From positions 1 to 26,091 of the forward strand of contig JAZNQN010000030.1 of the NCBI GenBank assembly GCA_045590195.1: a stretch of DNA of 26,091 nucleotides, in the 5' to 3' direction. A model generated the notes under the pieces. That model saw only the letters and a list, made by a program, of their open reading frames with translations. It was not told the origin of the DNA and made no database searches. Within the stretch, counting starts at the first letter, position 1. Every line of letters begins with the position of its first letter. The DNA comes from JAZNQN01 sp045590195 (lineage in GTDB: Bacteria; Bacillota; Clostridia; UMGS1883; UMGS1540). This document shows positions 8,381 through 15,577 of the stretch, in pieces. A program made the translations under genes and the position numbers.

Positions 8381-9313
8381 CTATGATATTTTTTTAAAGT
8401 TCCCTACAGTTTCATTTACTCCACTTATGTACGCAAAGGTATTTGGATATTTACGAAGAATTTGCTGCAAATCAAATATCTGATGTTTATTTATAATACA
8501 AATAAGAAGTTTTGTTTCTTTTCCCGAATACATTCCCTTTGCAGGAATTACCGTTGCGCTATGGCGAAGGGTATTTATAATTTCTGCCGAAATTTCTTTT
8601 TCGTGTTCAGTTATAATTTCAAACTTTATCTGCTCTCTTATACCTCGCAGTATTCCATCGCTTACGTGGCTTGTTAAAAAGGAATATATAATACACAAAA
8701 TAACAGGTTCGTATTTAAAATCGTAAACAAAGAAAGATGCAAGGGCAACTAAAGTATTAAGAGTAAAAATAATCCACGAAAGGCTTATGTGCGGCTTTAC
8801 GCAGCGAACAAGCGCCGACACAATATCAGTTCCGCCCGAAGAAGAATTTATTCTCATAAGGCAGCCGTAAATAAAGCCGTTTACAACACCTGCACAAACT
8901 GCCGCAAGGGTTTGGTTTGCGCTGTTTTCAGGGGCAAAAACATAAGAAGAAATGTTTATTTTATACTTAAATAAAAGCAAAAAGCCCGAAAACGCAAGGC
9001 AGAAAAGAAGAGTTTTAACCGAGTAATCGCGGTTTAAAAAGAAAAAGGCAATAAAACAAAGCGGTATATTTATAAGCAGATTCATATAACCTATGCTAAA
9101 GCCCATTTTATACTGAATCATTGTGGCTACGCCGTTTATGCCTGCAGGGGCAAAAGAGTTTGGCAGAATAAAAAGCTCGTAATTTGCCGCCATTAAAAAT
9201 GCCAAAAGCAGGGTAAATATATAATTTCGCACCTGATGGGAAAGAGAAGGATTCTTTTCCGCATAGGATACGAAAGAAAATGTATCGTTTGTACTGGGGG
9301 TTTGCGAAGCCAT
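8381..9313 (-). CDS. YitT family membrane protein (DUF2179 domain)
   Basis: The 310-aa protein has an N-terminal block of about five to six membrane helices (residues 30-210; note NYELFILPNSFAPAGINGVATMI and the SSSGGTDIVSALV motif of the family) and a C-terminal cytoplasmic DUF2179 domain (about 225-305; FEIITEHEKEISAEI to YISGVNETVG). YitT proteins are widespread in Firmicutes, and their substrate is not established. The start follows GGAGATGTTTTT. It lies 69 bp after the small-protein cluster and may be read with it or separately. Confidence 0.9.
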   Translation of the reverse strand: MASQTPSTNDTFSFVSYAEKNPSLSHQVRNYIFTLLLAFLMAANYELFILPNSFAPAGINGVATMIQYKMGFSIGYMNLLINIPLCFIAFFFLNRDYSVKTLLFCLAFSGFLLLFKYKINISSYVFAPENSANQTLAAVCAGVVNGFIYGCLMRINSSSGGTDIVSALVRCVKPHISLSWIIFTLNTLVALASFFVYDFKYEPVILCIIYSFLTSHVSDGILRGIREQIKFEIITEHEKEISAEIINTLRHSATVIPAKGMYSGKETKLLICIINKHQIFDLQQILRKYPNTFAYISGVNETVGNFKKIS

Positions 9314-9382
9314 AAAAACATCTCCATTTTAATTTTTTACAAGGAGATTGTAACATAGCCGCTTTTCAAAATCAAGCCTTTT

Positions 9383-9532
9383 TTAAAATCCGCTTAAAAA
9401 AATAAAAATCAGCGCCATAAGCAGCATATTATTGCCTTTTCCTTCCTTTAAAATTACAAAAATTATAAGAAGAAGCAAAATGTCTTCTGACTTTAAGGCG
9501 GGAGTGGTGCCCTTTGTTGATATCTGATTCAT
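9383..9532 (-). CDS. Small (49-aa) single- or double-span membrane protein
   Basis: Reading the minus strand from 9532 gives 49 residues beginning MNQISTKGTTPALKSED. A hydrophobic stretch (ILLLLIIFVIL) is followed by a short KEGKGNN turn and a second one (MLLMALIFIFL) ending in SGF. The start is preceded by GGAGATAAT, a good ribosome site, 8 bp after the stop of the 109-residue gene, so it belongs to that operon. Function is not recognised. Confidence 0.65.
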   Translation of the reverse strand: MNQISTKGTTPALKSEDILLLLIIFVILKEGKGNNMLLMALIFIFLSGF

Positions 9533-9540
9533 ATTATCTC

Positions 9541-9867
9541 CTAAAAAATATTCAAATCGCCAAAAAGAGGCGCCATTTTTGAAAGCTTCATAAATTTTAT
9601 GGCTTTATCGGCACTTTCGCTTCTCTTTTCGCTTAAATAGGGTTTAAGCGCCTCAATAAGGCGGGTTTCGTTATCGTCACTATCAGAAAGAGCGCCAAGC
9701 ACTTTGGTTATTTTAAAAAATATTTCGGGGTTATCAAAGGGCGACTGATTGTCGGCCTTCGGCTGCTCGTTGTTGCTGCCTGCTGCCCCGAGAATATCGC
9801 CAAGTTTATTTAAAGCATCGGGATCTTCTAAAAAGCTTTGTATCATTTCCTCGGGGGACTGCGCCAT
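9541..9867 (-). CDS. Small acidic hypothetical protein (108 aa)
   Basis: The frame could open at a GTG at 9876, but the ATG at 9867 (MAQSPEEMIQS) is better placed behind GAGGTGTTAAAA. The protein is soluble and mostly helical, with an Asn/Gln/Asp-rich linker (AAGSNNEQPKADNQS) in the middle and a basic C-terminal helix (FMKLSKMAPLFGDL). Its N-terminal SFLEDPDALNKLGDILG resembles the NLKN-like helical segments of the next gene up, so the two may be distant relatives. It has no known domain. It is the second gene of a three-gene cluster of tiny proteins. Confidence 0.7.
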   Translation of the reverse strand: MAQSPEEMIQSFLEDPDALNKLGDILGAAGSNNEQPKADNQSPFDNPEIFFKITKVLGALSDSDDNETRLIEALKPYLSEKRSESADKAIKFMKLSKMAPLFGDLNIF

Positions 9868-9877
9868 TTTTAACACC

Positions 9878-10105
9878 TCATTTTTTATTCATTATTTCGC
9901 TTATTTTTTTAAGGGCCTCGGGGTTCTGGCTTAAGGTTTTAACAAGCTCTTCGCGATTTAAACCGCCAACACTTCCGCCGTTTTTCAGGTTTTCAATTAT
10001 CTCTTTGCCTTTGTCGGTTTTTGAAAATTCCTGAATTTTTTTCATTGCCGCAGAAAGAGTTTGAGGGTCTAAATTTTTTAAAAGATTTTGAAAATCGTTT
10101 TGCAT
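9878..10105 (-). CDS. Small helical hypothetical protein (75 aa)
   Basis: The protein is Lys/Asn-rich and helical (MQNDFQNLLKNLDPQTL, then AAMKKIQEFSKTDKGKEII) with a Gly-rich hinge (NGGSVGGLN) and a final SQNPEALKKISEIMNKK. The start follows AAAGGAAGATATT. It is the first gene of the minus-strand cluster (75, 108 and 49 aa), with 10- and 8-bp gaps. No domain is recognised. A -10-like TATAAT lies at about 10138-10143, without a clear -35. Confidence 0.7.
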   Translation of the reverse strand: MQNDFQNLLKNLDPQTLSAAMKKIQEFSKTDKGKEIIENLKNGGSVGGLNREELVKTLSQNPEALKKISEIMNKK

Positions 10106-10185
10106 AATATCTTCCTTTCATATATATTCCTACACAAATATTATATGCGGAAGTGGGCGGGGTGTTTACACTAAAAAACACATCT

Positions 10186-10467
10186 TTCGGCGGCGTTTCT
10201 TAGGGATTAACCGCCTAAAAACCATGTTTTTGGCACATAACTGCGTTAAAAATTTTCACAATCCGTCAAGGATTACTCAAATTTTTGCCTTGTTCTGCAC
10301 TCAAAAGCAAGATTTTTATGGTGCAAAGCAGTTTTGGGTTAGAGATTTTTTGTCTTAGAGAAGTTATAAAAAATGCAGGCATACTGTCGTATGTCTGCAT
10401 TTTTTTACGCACTATAAGCGGAAAATATCAAGCCAAAACCGATTTATCCCTAAGAAGCACCGCCGAA
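10186..10467. mobile_element. MITE-like element, 282 bp, 28-bp terminal inverted repeats
   Basis: The outer 28 bases at each end match in inverted orientation at 24 positions, sharing TTCGGCGG and TTCTTAGGGAT. No transposase frame lies inside. The interior is AT-rich with a strong hairpin at 10368-10406. No clear target-site duplication was seen. The size and form fit a non-autonomous MITE sitting between the small-protein operon and the symporter gene. Confidence 0.65.
10368..10406. terminator. Bidirectional terminator-like hairpin inside the MITE
   Basis: AAATGCAGGCATAC pairs with GTATGTCTGCATTT around a TGTC loop. A-runs and T-runs on both sides let it work in either direction. It may terminate the AGCS transcript on the minus strand. 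Confidence 0.7.
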
Positions 10468-10492
10468 TGAAGCGGGCTTTTTTACATATATT

Positions 10493-11863
10493 CTAAAGTT
10501 TATTAAAATGCTCTTTTGTAAGCTTTTTAACTACGCCGCAAAGGCCAAGCAAACCGATAAGGTTTGGAATAGCCATAAGGCCGTTCATAGTTTCTGAAAT
10601 GCTCCATATAAGGTCTAAACTACCAACAGCACCAACAAATACAATAATAACATACAAAATTCGGTAAGCAATTACTGCTTTAAAGTTTTTGTTTGAAAGA
10701 TAAAGGGCAGAAACCTCGCCGTAATATGCCCAGCCAAGAATAGTTGAAAGGGCAAAGAAAATTGTTGAAAGAGTAACGCCAATGCCGCCAATGCCCGGAA
10801 TAACTGCATTAAACGATGCAATGCTAAGGGCAGCGCCATCATACTGGCCTGTGTTCCAGAGCCCAGTTGTTAAAAGAACAAGTGCAGAGCAGGTACAAAT
10901 AATAATTGTTGTAAAGAAAACCTCAAACATACCCCAAAGGCCTTGTTTTACAGGGTCTTTAGCGCTTGATGCGGCGTGAGCAATTGGTGCACTTCCAAGG
11001 CCGGCCTCATTTGAGAAAACGCCTCTTGAAAAACCGTAGTGCATAGCGGCCATAATTCCGTATCCGCCAACGCCGCCTGCAGCCGCTTTGAAATTAAACG
11101 CTTCTCTGAAAATAAGTTCAAACGCAGCAGGAATTTTAGCAGCGTTAATTATCAAAACGATAACCGAACATAAAACGTAAAATACAGCCATACAAGGAAC
11201 CAATTTTTCGTTAACTGATGCAATTCGTTTCATTCCGCCAAGTATTACGCAAGCAACAATTACTGTTAAAACAGCACCGGTAATAATAGGCGATATTCCT
11301 ATTGTTGACTGAAGGGCAACTGCAATAGAGTTTGACTGTGTGGCGTTTCCCGTACCAAGGCAGGCAATCATTGCGAAAAATGCAAACAATGCAGCAAGCC
11401 ATTTAAAGCCATGCCCAAGCCCGTTTTGAATGTAGTACATAGGGCCGCCTATATAGCTGCCTTCAGAGCTTTTTTCTCTGAAATGAAGGGATAAAACAAT
11501 TTCGGAATATTTGGTAACCATACCAAGCAGTGCGCTTATCCACATCCAGAATACTGCACCCGGGCCACCTGCAGTAATAGCGGTAGCAAGGCCGGCAATA
11601 CTGCCCGTTCCAATGGTGCCAGCCATAGCCGTTGCAACGGCCTGAAATGGCGAAACACCGGAACTGTCTTTGGTGTGCTGGCTTTTTTTGAAAACACTGC
11701 CAATGGTGTTTTTCATAGTGTAGAAAAATTTACGAAATTGCAGAAAGCCTGTTTTGTATGACAAAAACAAACCTGCGCCGATAAGAAGCGTAAGCATTAT
11801 CGGCCCCCACACAATTGCGTTTATTTTTGAGTTAATTAAACTGATTATATCAACAAATCCCAA
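10493..11863 (-). CDS. AGCS family Na+:alanine/glycine symporter
   Basis: This 456-aa polytopic membrane protein imports alanine, glycine or a similar amino acid with Na+. Family marks are visible in order: FRKFFYTMKNTIGSVF after the first helix, SPFQAVATAMAGTIGTGSIAGLATAI, GGPGAVFWMWISALLGMVTKYSEI, GGPMYYIQNGLG, and RGVFSNEAGLGSAPIAHA. The start is TTG at 11863 (MGFVDIISL) behind GAGGTGATTTT; no ATG fits. It has its own promoter at 11899-11927. The substrate within alanine, glycine or serine cannot be read from the sequence. Confidence 0.93.
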   Translation of the reverse strand: MGFVDIISLINSKINAIVWGPIMLTLLIGAGLFLSYKTGFLQFRKFFYTMKNTIGSVFKKSQHTKDSSGVSPFQAVATAMAGTIGTGSIAGLATAITAGGPGAVFWMWISALLGMVTKYSEIVLSLHFREKSSEGSYIGGPMYYIQNGLGHGFKWLAALFAFFAMIACLGTGNATQSNSIAVALQSTIGISPIITGAVLTVIVACVILGGMKRIASVNEKLVPCMAVFYVLCSVIVLIINAAKIPAAFELIFREAFNFKAAAGGVGGYGIMAAMHYGFSRGVFSNEAGLGSAPIAHAASSAKDPVKQGLWGMFEVFFTTIIICTCSALVLLTTGLWNTGQYDGAALSIASFNAVIPGIGGIGVTLSTIFFALSTILGWAYYGEVSALYLSNKNFKAVIAYRILYVIIVFVGAVGSLDLIWSISETMNGLMAIPNLIGLLGLCGVVKKLTKEHFNKL

Positions 11864-11898
11864 AAAATCACCTCATTAAGATAGTTTCAAACAGGATA

Positions 11899-11927
11899 AT
11901 TTTAACATAACGCAAAAGAAAAGTCAA
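11899..11927 (-). promoter_or_regulatory. Promoter of the AGCS symporter gene
   Basis: TTGACT, 17 bases, TAAAAT on the minus strand, 36 bp before the TTG start. Confidence 0.75.
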
Positions 11928-11938
11928 CAAAAAACGAA

Positions 11939-11960
11939 GCCCAAAACTTTTATTTTGGGC
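11939..11960 (-). terminator. Terminator of the copper-amine-oxidase-N protein gene
   Basis: GCCCAAAA pairs with TTTTGGGC around a 6-nt loop, followed on the minus strand by a T-rich tail, 9 bp after the stop codon. Confidence 0.8.
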
Positions 11961-11968
11961 ATAATATT

Positions 11969-12889
11969 TTAGTAAGTAATATTTACAGTTCTGCTTTCCG
12001 CAATCCATTCAACTTTTGCACCAAGCGACTCGGCAACAGCACGGAGTGGGAGATAAGTTCTGTCAGAGTTTATAAATGGTGCAACGTCCATAGCTATCTG
12101 TTCGCCTGTGCTTTTTATGGCAATGTTTGAATCTATTTTGTAATTTACAACAGAGCTATCGGCAGGGTTTTTAACGCTTGCGGTGTAGCTTGCAGCATCC
12201 CATGAAACTTCAAATCCCATTTTTTCTGCAACGGCACGAATAGGAACCATAGTGCGGTCGTTTACAATCATAGGGGCAGAATCAGGGTAAATTCGCTGGC
12301 CGTTTATAACAATTTTAATTTCGGCAGGTGCATAACTTATACTGTCAAGAACAGAAGTAACGTCTGTAGCGTGGTCAGAAGCACTTGTACTGCGGTCGTG
12401 AACTATGAGATACATATTATCGTTTGGCTGCGCTACATAAGCAGTAATGCTGAATCCTGCATCATAAAAACCGTTTGCGCTGGCGGTGTATTGCTTGTGA
12501 TATTTGAAGTAGTTTACACCGTTGTGAGTTTCGTAACTGTCGGTAACAACATTTGCTACAATGTTTATAGTAGCATCGTTGCTTTCTGCAAGCTCCTGTG
12601 CAAGGTTTTCGTCGGAATAGCGTGTATTGCAAAATGACAATAAAGCTTCTTTGTCAGTAAAATCAATAAATTCGCCGTCAAACGGAATTACATAGAAGAA
12701 AAGAGCTTCATATATAGAACTATCATATACGTATGTAACGCCAATTAAATCTTTTTCAAGAAAATTCCAGCCGTCAGGCAGGGTGTATGTTATACCAAAT
12801 TCCGGGTGTTCTTCAAAAGCGGCAAAACATACAGTTGTAGATAGCAGTAAAACGGCAATAGCCATAATAAGCGATAATATTTTTTTCAT
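11969..12889 (-). CDS. Secreted protein with C-terminal copper amine oxidase N-domain
   Basis: A signal peptide (MKKILSLIMAIAVLLLS to VCFA) leads a 306-aa exported protein. Residues about 25-190 form an unassigned domain resembling lipoprotein-type PsbP/DUF folds, with YTLPDGWNFLEKD near the start. Residues about 198-306 carry two halves of the PF07833 module: INGQRIYPDSAPMIVNDRTMVPIRAVAEKMG and FINSDRTYLPLRAVAESLGAKVEW. In Clostridia this module is a common wall- or surface-associated domain and does not imply oxidase activity; no catalytic oxidase domain is present. It is monocistronic, with a promoter at 12917-12945 and a GGAGG ribosome site. Confidence 0.85.
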   Translation of the reverse strand: MKKILSLIMAIAVLLLSTTVCFAAFEEHPEFGITYTLPDGWNFLEKDLIGVTYVYDSSIYEALFFYVIPFDGEFIDFTDKEALLSFCNTRYSDENLAQELAESNDATINIVANVVTDSYETHNGVNYFKYHKQYTASANGFYDAGFSITAYVAQPNDNMYLIVHDRSTSASDHATDVTSVLDSISYAPAEIKIVINGQRIYPDSAPMIVNDRTMVPIRAVAEKMGFEVSWDAASYTASVKNPADSSVVNYKIDSNIAIKSTGEQIAMDVAPFINSDRTYLPLRAVAESLGAKVEWIAESRTVNITY

Positions 12890-12916
12890 AGAAAAACCTC
12901 CTTAATTGATAATAAT

Positions 12917-12945
12917 ATTTTATCATATTGAAAATATGGTGTCAA
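12917..12945 (-). promoter_or_regulatory. Promoter of the copper-amine-oxidase-N protein gene
   Basis: TTGACA, a 17-base spacer ending in TGA, then TAAAAT: a strong extended -10 promoter on the minus strand. Confidence 0.8.
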
Positions 12946-12957
12946 GCAAATAAAAAA

Positions 12958-12978
12958 GCCAATGCACATAGCATTGGC
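12958..12978 (-). terminator. Terminator of the DUF1858 gene
   Basis: GCCAATGC pairs with GCATTGGC around ACATA, followed on the minus strand by TTTTTT. Confidence 0.85.
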
Positions 12979-12992
12979 TTTTCAGGTTTAAA

Positions 12993-13196
12993 TTATTTGC
13001 TTTCGAGGTAAGCATTAAGCTTTGCAATAAGAGCATCAGCATCAACGCCGTGAACAGCGCAAGCATCAGCAACGCTTTCGCCACGTGCTGAAGGGCAGCC
13101 GAGGCAGTGCATTCCAATTTCAAAGAAGAAAGGAGCTGTTCCTTCGTCCATTTCCAAAACCTCTGCAATAATTGTATCTTTAGTTACTTTTGCCAT
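12993..13196 (-). CDS. DUF1858 domain protein (small CxxC protein)
   Basis: This 67-aa protein consists of one DUF1858 domain. VTKDTIIAEVLEMDEGTAPFFFEIGMHCLGCPSARGESVADAC is the hallmark, with a CLGC pair at about residues 31-34 and a third Cys in the AVHG helix. The family occurs alone or fused to hybrid-cluster and other redox proteins, and the Cys pair suggests metal or redox binding; its exact role is unknown. The start follows AGAAAGGAGTAG. It is monocistronic with its own promoter and terminator. Confidence 0.9.
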   Translation of the reverse strand: MAKVTKDTIIAEVLEMDEGTAPFFFEIGMHCLGCPSARGESVADACAVHGVDADALIAKLNAYLESK

Positions 13197-13238
13197 ATAA
13201 ATCTACTCCTTTCTGCCAAAAGGCTTTTACTAAATAAT

Positions 13239-13267
13239 ATTATAAATCCTGCCGAGCCAAAAGTCAA
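13239..13267 (-). promoter_or_regulatory. Promoter of the DUF1858 gene
   Basis: TTGACT, 17 bases, TATAAT on the minus strand, 42 bp before the start codon. Confidence 0.8.
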
Positions 13268-13273
13268 CAGTAT

Positions 13274-13987
13274 TTATTCAAAAATTCTTCTTGCCTCAAC
13301 AAGATTTTTAGCATAATATCCGCTTTCAAGGGTTGTAATTTTAACAACATCGCCTGTCTGAGGTGCGTGAATAAAAGAGCCATCGCCAACATAAATGCCA
13401 ACATGGTTTATTTCGGAATAGCTTGCCCTGTTCCAGAAAAGAACAATGTCGCCGGGCATAAGGGCTTCTAAATTAACCGCAGTACCGTTTTTGGCCTGAT
13501 CGCAGGCAACGCGGTATAAATCAACGCCAAACTGCCCGTAAACGTAAAATACAAGTCCGCTGCAGTCAAAGCCTTCTTCGGGGGTTTCGCCGCCCCACTG
13601 ATAAGGTGTTCCCAAAAACGATTTTGCAAATTCTACAACTGCTTCGCCTTTTTCCATTCCCTCAAAGCTTTGAACAGTAATTTCAATTTCGTCTTCATCG
13701 CCGGCTGCAATCATCATTTCGTTTCTTGATGCAATTATGTAATCGGAATGAACATAAGAAAGCTCATCTTCAAATAAAATTTCATACCATTCGCCGGTTT
13801 TTGTAATAATATCAACCTTTTCTCCCGTTTTGAGGCGTGAGATTACCTCGCCGTCCATGTCGGGAGTTTTTCTGATATTCAAAACATCAGCCGTAACGAT
13901 GCCTTGTCCTCTGATTTCTGCCGCCGAAACACTTAAAGAAAAGAGTATGGCGACAATAATAAATATAGAAATAAATCTTTTGTTCAT
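13274..13987 (-). CDS. Secreted SH3 - NlpC/P60 cell-wall peptidase
   Basis: The ATG at 13987 (MNKRFISIFIIVAILF) is preferred over an upstream ATG at 14026, because it opens a clean signal peptide and follows AGGTGATTTA. After cleavage near SVSA, a bacterial SH3 domain (about residues 28-85 of the 237-aa form; ADVLNIRKTPDMDGEVISRL) binds peptidoglycan. A C-terminal NlpC/P60 domain (about 118-237) carries the catalytic Cys in GFDCSGLV and the His in INHVGIYVG, with FIHAPQTGDVV after it. It should cut peptide stems of peptidoglycan outside the membrane. It appears monocistronic; a weak TTGTAA-17-TAAACT promoter can be seen upstream. Confidence 0.92.
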   Translation of the reverse strand: MNKRFISIFIIVAILFSLSVSAAEIRGQGIVTADVLNIRKTPDMDGEVISRLKTGEKVDIITKTGEWYEILFEDELSYVHSDYIIASRNEMMIAAGDEDEIEITVQSFEGMEKGEAVVEFAKSFLGTPYQWGGETPEEGFDCSGLVFYVYGQFGVDLYRVACDQAKNGTAVNLEALMPGDIVLFWNRASYSEINHVGIYVGDGSFIHAPQTGDVVKITTLESGYYAKNLVEARRIFE

Positions 13988-14067
13988 TAAATCACCTGTC
14001 ATTTGTTTATATAACAAGTTTATCACAAAATGCCATAGTTTACAATATAAAAATAAAAGTTTACAAT

Positions 14068-14208
14068 TTATACATCATCTTCAGGAAAAGGTAATGCCAA
14101 GTATTTTTTTAATCTTTCGCCTTCTGCCGGCTTTTGTTTTTGAACAGGACACAGTAAACATCTTGGATACGGGCAACACGGTTTTTTGCATTGTTTTTGA
14201 CATTTCAT
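14068..14208 (-). CDS. 46-aa cysteine-rich protein
   Basis: Reading the minus strand from 14208 gives a 46-residue protein with six Cys in the first 20 residues (positions 3, 7, 11, 12, 17 and 20: MKCQKQCKKPCCPYPRCLLC), then a charged tail ending PFPEDDV. The start is preceded by GGGGTGAAATT. The spacing suggests metal binding, either zinc or an Fe-S cluster, but no family is recognised. It lies between two terminator-like hairpins of the SLH gene and the peptidase gene, and may be read through from the former. The overlapping plus-strand frame lacks a ribosome site. Confidence 0.6.
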   Translation of the reverse strand: MKCQKQCKKPCCPYPRCLLCPVQKQKPAEGERLKKYLALPFPEDDV

Positions 14209-14247
14209 AATTTCACCCCGGTTTAATATATGCCCTGAAAACCAAAA

Positions 14248-14271
14248 ACGTGTCGCTGAAAAGCGGCACGT
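14248..14271 (-). terminator. Terminator-like hairpin before the Cys-rich gene
   Basis: ACGTGCCGCT pairs with AGCGACACGT around a short loop with one mismatch, followed on the minus strand by five T. Confidence 0.7.
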
Positions 14272-14286
14272 TCCCCGGCTCCATAA

Positions 14287-14342
14287 AAACAGAGCACTAT
14301 CTCAAGTAACCTCTCGGCTACAAAGATTATTGTGCTCTGTTT
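14287..14342 (-). terminator. Large hairpin after the SLH gene (terminator or leader structure)
   Basis: AAACAGAGCAC and GTGCTCTGTTT form an 11-bp stem. It encloses a second helix, GTAGCC/GGTTAC, closed by a GAGA tetraloop. On the minus strand the outer stem ends in TTTTTA. It begins 17 bp past the SLH stop, so termination is the simplest role. The internal loops and the following hairpin also fit an attenuated leader of the Cys-rich gene. Confidence 0.55.
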
Positions 14343-14359
14343 AAAAATTTTTATTCTTT

Positions 14360-15565
14360 TTATTTTGTTAAATCAACAACTCTTATTGCAAGAATAGTTG
14401 CCTGTTCAAATGTTGTATTGTCAAGAGGAGAAAGGGTAGTGTCACTGGTACCTTTCATAATTCCCGAAGCAGCAAGAGCGCCAACAGAAGGTTTTGCCCA
14501 GTCGGCAACAAGGTTTGCGTCGCTGAAAGCTTCAAGAGAAGTGCTTTCAGAAACAAAATCTTTTCCGATTGCATTTTCAAGATAATTTATTGCCCTGTGC
14601 ATCATAACGGCAATTTCCTGTCTTGTAATAAAGTTGTCAGGGGCAAATAAAGTTTCGCTGATACCTTTTATAATTCCCATTGAATAAGCATCGTAAAGGT
14701 AATCATCAGCCGGTACATCGGTAAAAACAGGCGTAGTATCTATGTAAGGTGTATTTACGCCTGCAAAATCAAGAGAAGCATAAATCGCGTCGGTAATTAT
14801 GTAAGCAAACTCTCTTCTTGAAATGTTAAACTGATAATTTCTTGGAGTGTTGTCAATAATACCATAGCCGATAGCTGCAGAAATGTACGGCTGTGCCCAT
14901 GCGCTCGGAGCAGTAACATTTGTTGAAATATCAGTTGAAGGAACATTTTCAACCGGAGCAGAGCCACCTTCAAGTTTTAAATTAGCTACAATTGCGGCAC
15001 AAGCTTCGTTCTGACCGGAAACAGCTCCAAGAGGATTTATATAAACACGGAAACTGTTTGCATTGTAAGGGGTTAAGTCGAATTCAAAATGCTGCCATGA
15101 AGTTGAAAGGTCGGCAACACAGTTTATTTCATAATATTCATCGTCCCATGAAGGATTTAAAAAAACCTGAGCGGTTTGATTTTCAGGAAAGCTTGTAGTG
15201 GAATCGTGTGGTGCGTCTTCTGGATACATAATGTCGTACATTTCAGATGCCGAACACATATCGTCAGCAATTATTCTTGCATCAAACGAGAGTTTTGAAT
15301 ACCCTGCGGCATTTTCAACAGGCAAAGAAGCATCTGCACCACCACCGCCAAATCCACCTGTGTAAGCAACAATATAGCCATAAGAAAAATTAGCAAGACC
15401 TGTTTTTTGGCAGATTTCAGCAAGCTTTGGGCTACTGCTTATATAAGCGGCAGCACCATAAGACATAGCCATATCTTCGCGAACTTCAGCCTCGCTTGCG
15501 AAAGCCATGGTAAAGCCCGAAATTAAAATTGCAGTAATTATAAGTAAAGAAACTATTTTTTTCAT
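14360..15565 (-). CDS. Secreted SLH-domain surface protein
   Basis: The 401-aa protein has a signal peptide (MKKIVSLLIITAILISGF to AFAS), an N-terminal beta-rich, carbohydrate-binding-like domain (about 45-200; SYGYIVAYTGGFGGGGA, FEFDLTPYNANSFRVYINP, NLKLEGG), and three SLH repeats (about 215-265, 275-325 and 345-400; VFTDVPADDYLYDAYSMGIIKG is the clearest). It should sit on the cell wall. The ATG follows AAAGGAGTTTTATT. Only 12 bp separate it from the CoA-ligase stop, with no room for a promoter, so it is probably the third gene of the T-box operon. The first and third SLH copies are degenerate. Confidence 0.87.
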   Translation of the reverse strand: MKKIVSLLIITAILISGFTMAFASEAEVREDMAMSYGAAAYISSSPKLAEICQKTGLANFSYGYIVAYTGGFGGGGADASLPVENAAGYSKLSFDARIIADDMCSASEMYDIMYPEDAPHDSTTSFPENQTAQVFLNPSWDDEYYEINCVADLSTSWQHFEFDLTPYNANSFRVYINPLGAVSGQNEACAAIVANLKLEGGSAPVENVPSTDISTNVTAPSAWAQPYISAAIGYGIIDNTPRNYQFNISRREFAYIITDAIYASLDFAGVNTPYIDTTPVFTDVPADDYLYDAYSMGIIKGISETLFAPDNFITRQEIAVMMHRAINYLENAIGKDFVSESTSLEAFSDANLVADWAKPSVGALAASGIMKGTSDTTLSPLDNTTFEQATILAIRVVDLTK

Positions 15566-15577
15566 AATAAAACTCCT

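Noticed and set aside
13830..14210. 126-codon plus-strand frame across the peptidase start and Cys-rich gene
   Set aside because: No ribosome site and no domain; the minus strand has better supported starts in both parts.
14287..14342. Known riboswitch class (compared by eye with SAM, ZTP, c-di-GMP, preQ1 and guanidine motifs)
   Set aside because: None of their conserved cores is visible; only the tandem hairpins are reported.
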